DNA of 16,775 nt from Treponema sp. Lineage in GTDB: Bacteria; Spirochaetota; Spirochaetia; Treponematales; Breznakiellaceae. Of this stretch, positions 12,661 to 16,775 are shown one piece after another. A program made the position numbers and the translations under genes. Where the stretch lies: contig JAITAI010000136.1 of NCBI GenBank assembly GCA_031284195.1, positions 1 through 16,775 on the forward strand, given 5' to 3'. Position 1 is the first letter of the stretch; each line of letters opens with the position of its first letter. The notes beneath the pieces are model-generated. The model was not told the origin of the DNA, did no database searches, and worked only from the letters and a program-made list of their open reading frames with translations.

Positions 12661-13704
12661 TTACCACTTCAAATTATTTTCAAAAATCTGGAAAGGATTT
12701 CCAGCCCGCAGTTCCGTAACCAGTTCCTGGGTGGCCCGTTCAATAACAGCCTGCTGCCGTTCTTGGAGCAACGCATTACCGATGTACTCTCGCACCGTCA
12801 TGCGGGTTCCTAGCTGAAACACATCATCCAACTCAAGGCTTTTTTGTTCATAGGTTTCAGTAACCTTGATAATCTGATAACCCCGGGCGCCTTCGATGAG
12901 TTTCGATACTTCCCCCTGTTTCAAACTGAAAGCGGTATTGATGAAATCTGGCCCCACCACTTGCTGGGCTTCCAGGTTCCGAGGCAGATAGCCCCCATCT
13001 CCCGCCTGATAACCTGAATTGGGAGTCTGCCCTCGAATCACCGCTTCATCAAATTTCGCAGGATTGGAACCTATCTCCCGAATCAGCCGATCTGCCAATT
13101 CCTTAGCTTTGGTCTTAGCCGCAGTGTCCGTTCCAAAAGGAACCTGGATCATGGAAAACCGTACCGTCTCAGGCCGAATGAATTGAGTTTTAGCCAAGGT
13201 GTAGGTGTTCAGGATTTCCGTTTCCGTGGGAGAGGTGATGGAATTAAAGAGGTTCTGCTTCTTGGAAAGCAGGTATTTCTGGGTAATAAGCTGCCTGCGG
13301 AGCTGCTCCCGGAATGCCGGAATTTCCAGACCTGTCTCATTTCTGACTGCGATAGCAAATTCAGCGTCTGTAGGCTGCCGGCCTACCCGTTGCGTCAGAT
13401 TAGCCCGGAGATTCTGAATCTGCTGGTTAATTTCGTTATCAGATACGATTATCTTATCCCGTTCCGCAGCCTGAATGGCAAGTTTTTCATTGATCATCAC
13501 ATCCAGGACCTGCCGCCGTTCCGCAGCATCCAAAATCCGGCCAGCCTGTTTTTCCATCCGCTCCACTTCAGTCCGGTATTGCTTAACGGTAATCGGTTCA
13601 CTTTTGGTTAACCGTACAATAACCGCGGGCTGCAAATCGGATTGGGCAAAGCCCATGGTTTCAAGGAGCATACCAAGCAGCATGACACTTACAACTCGTT
13701 TCAT
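12661..13704 (-). CDS. Periplasmic SurA/PpiC-like peptidyl-prolyl isomerase
   Basis: This is a parvulin-type isomerase and probable chaperone for envelope proteins. From the ATG at 13704, which has AAAGGAT six bases upstream, it has 347 residues. Residues 1-20 (MKRVVSVMLLGMLLETMGFA) are a signal peptide. Residues about 30-175 form a SurA_N-like helical chaperone domain (VLDVMINEKLAIQAAER, ETEILNTYTLAKTQF). The parvulin domain is at about 178-285 (VRFSMIQVPF, GDGGYLPRNL, FINTAFSLKQGEVSKLIEGARGYQIIKV). The C-terminus ends FENNLKW. An alternative ATG at 13749 overlaps the alaS stop (ATGA) and adds 15 charged residues; I prefer 13704 because it gives a compact signal peptide. I recall a homologue in T. 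pallidum at the same position, annotated as a basic membrane protein. Confidence 0.9.
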   Translation of the reverse strand: MKRVVSVMLLGMLLETMGFAQSDLQPAVIVRLTKSEPITVKQYRTEVERMEKQAGRILDAAERRQVLDVMINEKLAIQAAERDKIIVSDNEINQQIQNLRANLTQRVGRQPTDAEFAIAVRNETGLEIPAFREQLRRQLITQKYLLSKKQNLFNSITSPTETEILNTYTLAKTQFIRPETVRFSMIQVPFGTDTAAKTKAKELADRLIREIGSNPAKFDEAVIRGQTPNSGYQAGDGGYLPRNLEAQQVVGPDFINTAFSLKQGEVSKLIEGARGYQIIKVTETYEQKSLELDDVFQLGTRMTVREYIGNALLQERQQAVIERATQELVTELRAGNPFQIFENNLKW

Positions 13705-13745
13705 AGCTATCCTTTGGGAAAGAGACTCATCCCTCTCTCCCCGCT

Positions 13746-15560
13746 TCATTCCAATACAGCCCTGATCCGACGGACCCCCGCAGAAGAGGACTGTTCCTTT
13801 TGAATCTTGAAGGATCCCAAGATTCCCGTGTGTTCCACATGAGGACCTCCACAGACTTCTTTTGAAAATATACCCCGGGCATCATCCCCAATGGTGTACA
13901 CCCGCACCTGGGATTCGTACTTCTCCCCGAACAGGGCAATCGCACCAGAACCCTTGGCTTCTTCCAGGCTCATCACGGTCATGGTAACCGGCAGATCCCG
14001 CTGAATCTGTTCGTTCACTATAGCCTGAACCCGGACTATTTCTTCGGTACTCAGAGGAGCTCCGTGGGAGAAATCAAAGCGCATCCGTTCTGCGGTGATG
14101 TTGGATCCTTTTTGAGCAACCTGATTCCCCAAAACCATACGGAGGGCTTGGTGTAAAAGGTGGGTGGCCGTATGGTATTTGACGGCCATAACCCCTTGAT
14201 CAACCAAGCCGCCTTTAAAGAGCTGTTCGCTTCCTGCCCGGGAAAGCTCCTGATGTTTCTTGAAGGCTTCATCGAATTCACCCCGATTCACGGTCATACC
14301 CTGTTCAGCAGCCAGTTCTTCGGTCAATTCTATGGGGAATCCATAGGTATCGTAGAGCTTGAAGGCCAGACGGCCGGACATGATCTTCCGGGGATCCTGC
14401 TGGAGATTGGGGAGGAGCTTCTCAAATTCGTGTTCCCCCTTCTGCAGAGTTTCCAGGAATTTCCCTTCCTCCTTATCCAGTTCTGCCAGTACCCAAGAAC
14501 GATTTTCTCCGAGTTCCGGGTAGGGACCGCTCATTTGGTCAATGATAACCTGGGCAATAGGAGAGAGGATCCTACCGGTGATGCCAAGCTTGCGGCCATG
14601 CCGCACAGAACGGCGTATGAGCCGGCGTAGCACATACCCTGCGCCTATATTAGCGGGACTTATCCCCTTGGGATCTCCCAGAATAAAGGTGGATGCCCGG
14701 ACATGGTCACAGATAATTCGGACTGATTTGTCCTGTTCCCCATCCGAACCATAACGATAGGCAGCGGCCTGCTCCACTGCGGCAATGATAGGGGTGAAAA
14801 TCTCCGTATCGTATACGGATTGTTTACCATTGAGAATAGTAACCGTCCGTTCAATACCCATGCCGGTGTCCACACATTGACGGGCCAAGGGCTTATACTC
14901 CCCCTGGGGATCTTTGTTGTACTGCATGAACACATCGTTCCATATCTCCAACCATTTCCCGCAGGAACAGCCTGGGGCGCATTCAGGACTGCAGGGTTCC
15001 TTTCCCATATCAATGAACATCTCTGAGTCCGGGCCGCAAGGACCGGTAGTCCCTGCAGGTCCCCACCAGTTATCCATCCTGGAGCGGTAACTTATCCTAC
15101 GTTCCGGTATCCCCAGCGCCTTCCAGACCGCAGCGGATTCTTCATCCCGGGGGACCGTGGCATCCCCCTCAAATACGGTAACCCCGATCTTTTCCACCGG
15201 TATCCCCAGCCATTCAGGAGAAGTGAGGAATTCGAAGCTCATCCGTATGGCCCCTTCTTTAAAGTAATCCCCCAAGGACCAGTTACCGAGCATCTCAAAA
15301 AAAGTCAGGTGGCTGGTATCTCCTACCGCATCAATATCACCGGTGCGTATACATTTCTGATAATCCACCAGGCGCTTCCCCGCAGGATGCTCCTCTCCCA
15401 AGAGGTAGGGTACCAGCGGGTGCATTCCTGCGGTGGTAAAGAGTACCGTAGGATCATTATCCGGTAACAGGGACTTGCCCTGAATCTGGGCATGATCTTT
15501 GGATTTAAAGAATGTAATGTATTTGGAACGAAGTTCATGGGCGCTGGTTGAAAAGTTCAT
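13746..15560 (-). CDS. alaS: Alanyl-tRNA synthetase, short spirochaete form
   Basis: AlaRS charges tRNA-Ala in the cytoplasm. From the ATG at 15560 it has 604 residues, against about 875 in E. coli. The class II catalytic core covers 1-about 240 (motif 1 region, FTTAGMHPLVPYLLG, motif 2 around TSHLTFFEMLGNWSLGDYFK) with motif 3 near GAGYVLRRLIRRSVR (307-321). The editing domain has its zinc ligands H463 and H467 (HTATH) and C570 and H574 (CGGPH). The chain ends just after the editing domain, so the C-Ala/DHHA1 oligomerisation domain is absent; I know this from Borrelia and treponeme AlaRS too, so it is not a truncation here. Four cysteines at 190, 194, 198 and 200 form a possible extra metal knuckle. 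The frame is open above 15560 but that sequence is not AlaRS-like. Confidence 0.97.
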   Translation of the reverse strand: MNFSTSAHELRSKYITFFKSKDHAQIQGKSLLPDNDPTVLFTTAGMHPLVPYLLGEEHPAGKRLVDYQKCIRTGDIDAVGDTSHLTFFEMLGNWSLGDYFKEGAIRMSFEFLTSPEWLGIPVEKIGVTVFEGDATVPRDEESAAVWKALGIPERRISYRSRMDNWWGPAGTTGPCGPDSEMFIDMGKEPCSPECAPGCSCGKWLEIWNDVFMQYNKDPQGEYKPLARQCVDTGMGIERTVTILNGKQSVYDTEIFTPIIAAVEQAAAYRYGSDGEQDKSVRIICDHVRASTFILGDPKGISPANIGAGYVLRRLIRRSVRHGRKLGITGRILSPIAQVIIDQMSGPYPELGENRSWVLAELDKEEGKFLETLQKGEHEFEKLLPNLQQDPRKIMSGRLAFKLYDTYGFPIELTEELAAEQGMTVNRGEFDEAFKKHQELSRAGSEQLFKGGLVDQGVMAVKYHTATHLLHQALRMVLGNQVAQKGSNITAERMRFDFSHGAPLSTEEIVRVQAIVNEQIQRDLPVTMTVMSLEEAKGSGAIALFGEKYESQVRVYTIGDDARGIFSKEVCGGPHVEHTGILGSFKIQKEQSSSAGVRRIRAVLE

Positions 15561-15566
15561 ACCAGA

Positions 15567-15595
15567 ATAGTAAGACACTGGAACCATATAGTCAA
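15567..15595 (-). promoter_or_regulatory. Promoter of the alaS operon, predicted leaderless
   Basis: On the minus strand TTGACT (15595-15590) and TACTAT (15572-15567) are separated by 17 bases. The -10 box ends six bases before the alaS ATG (15560), so transcription should start at or beside the A of the start codon. No Shine-Dalgarno is present in the intervening TCTGGT. Confidence 0.55.
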
Positions 15596-15619
15596 GAACC
15601 TGAGCGCCATGGAACTTAC

Positions 15620-15651
15620 GCCTACCCGCTTCTCGAACAGATCGGGCAGGC
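15620..15651 (-). terminator. Strong hairpin after the CsgG-like gene, terminator without T-tract
   Basis: On the minus strand GCCTGCCCG and CGGGTAGGC (arms 15651-15643 and 15628-15620) form a 9-bp stem with one G-U pair and a 14-base loop that can add TCT/AGA. It sits about 20 bases after the stop of the CsgG-like gene and upstream of the alaS promoter. No run of T follows, so it may stabilise the 3' end rather than terminate. Confidence 0.4.
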
Positions 15652-15668
15652 ATAGATTGCAGGAAGAA

Positions 15669-16775
15669 TTACAGCCACAGTTCATAGCCAAGGCTTACAT
15701 TAAAACCCCGGCGTCTGAATACTGCTTCGTCTTTATCTTTGTTGATGGTGATTTCGTTGAAATCATAGGAATACCGTCCATCCAAGGCGATATAACCCGG
15801 TCCAACCTTGAATCCTATTGATATACCCCCCAGGATCCCATAGCTCCCCATAAAATTCAACACCGACGCTATCTCATATTCTGTGGTCTTATTTCCAGAT
15901 TCAGATGTGAGCTTACTTAACGGGATCGATACATAGGGACCTCCGAAAAGGCTGAACATCCCCCCTCCGGCTACTCCCAGTCGTAACAATACCGGTATAT
16001 CCACTGCGCTATATGAAACCTCATAGGTTTCTCCGTTCTTTTCTACCGTCATCCCGGTGTTCAAATGGAAATTGCCTTCTACCTGGAAACCCATCAGGGA
16101 ATTCAGGCTATTAGTCCCAAAATAAACCGAATACACCTGTTCGGGAAACAGAGGGCTTGCTTCCGTTCCCAACCTCTTTAAGAAATCCCCTGCTTGATTA
16201 CCTAGGGTAGATATACCGCCGATACCACCCCGGACCCCCAGGAGCAACTTGGTTCTCCGCGCAGCAGCCTGCTGCTCCTGGGCAGCTTGGGCGTTTTGTT
16301 TGGCGGCTTTTTGCTGATCAACTTCTTCTTGTTTCGCGGCTTTTCGCTGCCCGGTTATACCCAGCAAGGTATTGAGCTTTTGGTCTTGCTTTATAGGGGT
16401 CTGATAGAACAGTTCAATTGTAGCGGTTTCCACATGAATGGTTTTAATGCTGAACTGGTACTGAGTTCCCAGGGTCTCAAACTTACCTGAAGCAATCGAC
16501 TCAGCCCCTAATTTCTTCCCAATAGCCTGGGCCGATTCATCACTGACTTCACCAGAGAGCTGAAAGGCCATTTCTTCATTGATAAGGTCCATATCTTTCC
16601 GCTCCACTACGATGAGTTTCTTATTATTCACCAGTTTGGCGGTTAACTGGTCAATCACGTAATCGGACAATCTTGATGCGGGAGTATTGAAGTTAAGCAC
16701 AATAATTTTAGTTCCCTGGGGTAATTCACTTTCGATCTTTGTATGAGCGCCCTGAATAGCCTTATCCAGGGTAAT
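15669..16775 (-). CDS. CsgG/FlgO-like domain fused to an outer-membrane beta-barrel (5' end outside window)
   Basis: The frame is open to the right edge, so the N-terminus is missing; 368 residues are visible. The first 110 visible residues (TLDKAIQGAHTKIESELPQGTKIIVLNF..., DYVIDQLTAKLVNNKKLIVVERKDMDLINEEMAFQLSGEV, AQAIGKKLGAESIASGKFE) have the pattern of CsgG/LpoB/FlgO-type periplasmic domains. A Gln/Ala/Lys-rich helical linker follows (QRKAAKQEEVDQQKAAKQ and on). The last 185 residues are glycine-rich alternating strands ending in GYELWL, a pattern typical of an outer-membrane beta-barrel. A signal peptide is probably outside the window. A GTG at 16700 could serve as a start, but the homology continues upstream of it, so it is not the start. 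Function unknown; surface or envelope assembly is an inference. Confidence 0.8.
   Translation of the reverse strand: MTLDKAIQGAHTKIESELPQGTKIIVLNFNTPASRLSDYVIDQLTAKLVNNKKLIVVERKDMDLINEEMAFQLSGEVSDESAQAIGKKLGAESIASGKFETLGTQYQFSIKTIHVETATIELFYQTPIKQDQKLNTLLGITGQRKAAKQEEVDQQKAAKQNAQAAQEQQAAARRTKLLLGVRGGIGGISTLGNQAGDFLKRLGTEASPLFPEQVYSVYFGTNSLNSLMGFQVEGNFHLNTGMTVEKNGETYEVSYSAVDIPVLLRLGVAGGGMFSLFGGPYVSIPLSKLTSESGNKTTEYEIASVLNFMGSYGILGGISIGFKVGPGYIALDGRYSYDFNEITINKDKDEAVFRRRGFNVSLGYELWL

Noticed and set aside
15561..15653. N-terminal extension of alaS (31 extra codons)
   Set aside because: It includes the promoter and the hairpin after the CsgG-like gene, and AlaRS similarity begins at 15560.
1..16775. 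CRISPR array, tRNA, rRNA, insertion sequence or prophage ends
   Set aside because: Reading both strands showed no regularly spaced direct repeats, tRNA cloverleaf, terminal inverted repeats or transposase/integrase frames.

Overview
The window looks like the chromosome of a spirochaete of the Treponema group (a free-living or gut-associated relative rather than T. pallidum, judging from the moderate GC content; the species cannot be fixed from the sequence). The evidence is two FlaB-type core flagellins beginning MIINHNLSAQ, a spirochaete-type FliD of about 650 residues, an alanyl-tRNA synthetase that lacks the C-terminal C-Ala domain, and a gene order (alaS, PpiC isomerase, nusB, TPR protein, groES, sigma factor) that I recall as conserved in treponemes.

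Left part (1-6942, all minus strand): reading from high to low coordinates, two flagellin genes (6942-6082 and 5731-4898), a strong terminator, an approximately 690-base non-coding stretch, then a tight operon fliD - unknown 275-aa protein - unknown 87-aa protein - tsaE - tsaB. The last two genes belong to the t6A tRNA-modification pathway; tsaB runs off the left edge. The upstream flagellin gene has an almost perfect sigma-28 (FliA-type) promoter, while the downstream one has a sigma-70 promoter. Both flagellin leaders carry a hairpin with GGA in its loop about 21-24 bases upstream of a second GGA in the Shine-Dalgarno sequence. This two-site layout is the one used by CsrA in flagellin control. 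In the downstream flagellin leader the hairpins overlap so as to form mutually exclusive pairings around the ribosome-binding site. This is the most interesting signal in the window.

Middle (7241-8738, plus strand): a possible 16-codon leader ORF, a PHP-family phosphoesterase and a hot-dog acyl-CoA thioesterase. The thioesterase converges on a minus-strand group-2-like sigma-70 factor (9643-8762). The sigma gene is divergent from a solitary groES (10034-10300) that has a good sigma-70 promoter and no CIRCE element.

Right part (10349-16775, minus strand): a bidirectional terminator, then the operon alaS - SurA/PpiC-like isomerase - nusB - membrane-anchored TPR protein. alaS has a promoter whose -10 box ends six bases before the ATG, which suggests a leaderless mRNA. 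At the right edge is a partial gene that joins a CsgG/FlgO-like N-terminal region to an outer-membrane beta-barrel-like C-terminal region.

Most of the window is ordinary housekeeping and motility DNA. I see no CRISPR array, tRNA, rRNA, insertion sequence or defence island. The noteworthy points are regulatory RNA and promoter architecture plus three uncharacterised proteins.
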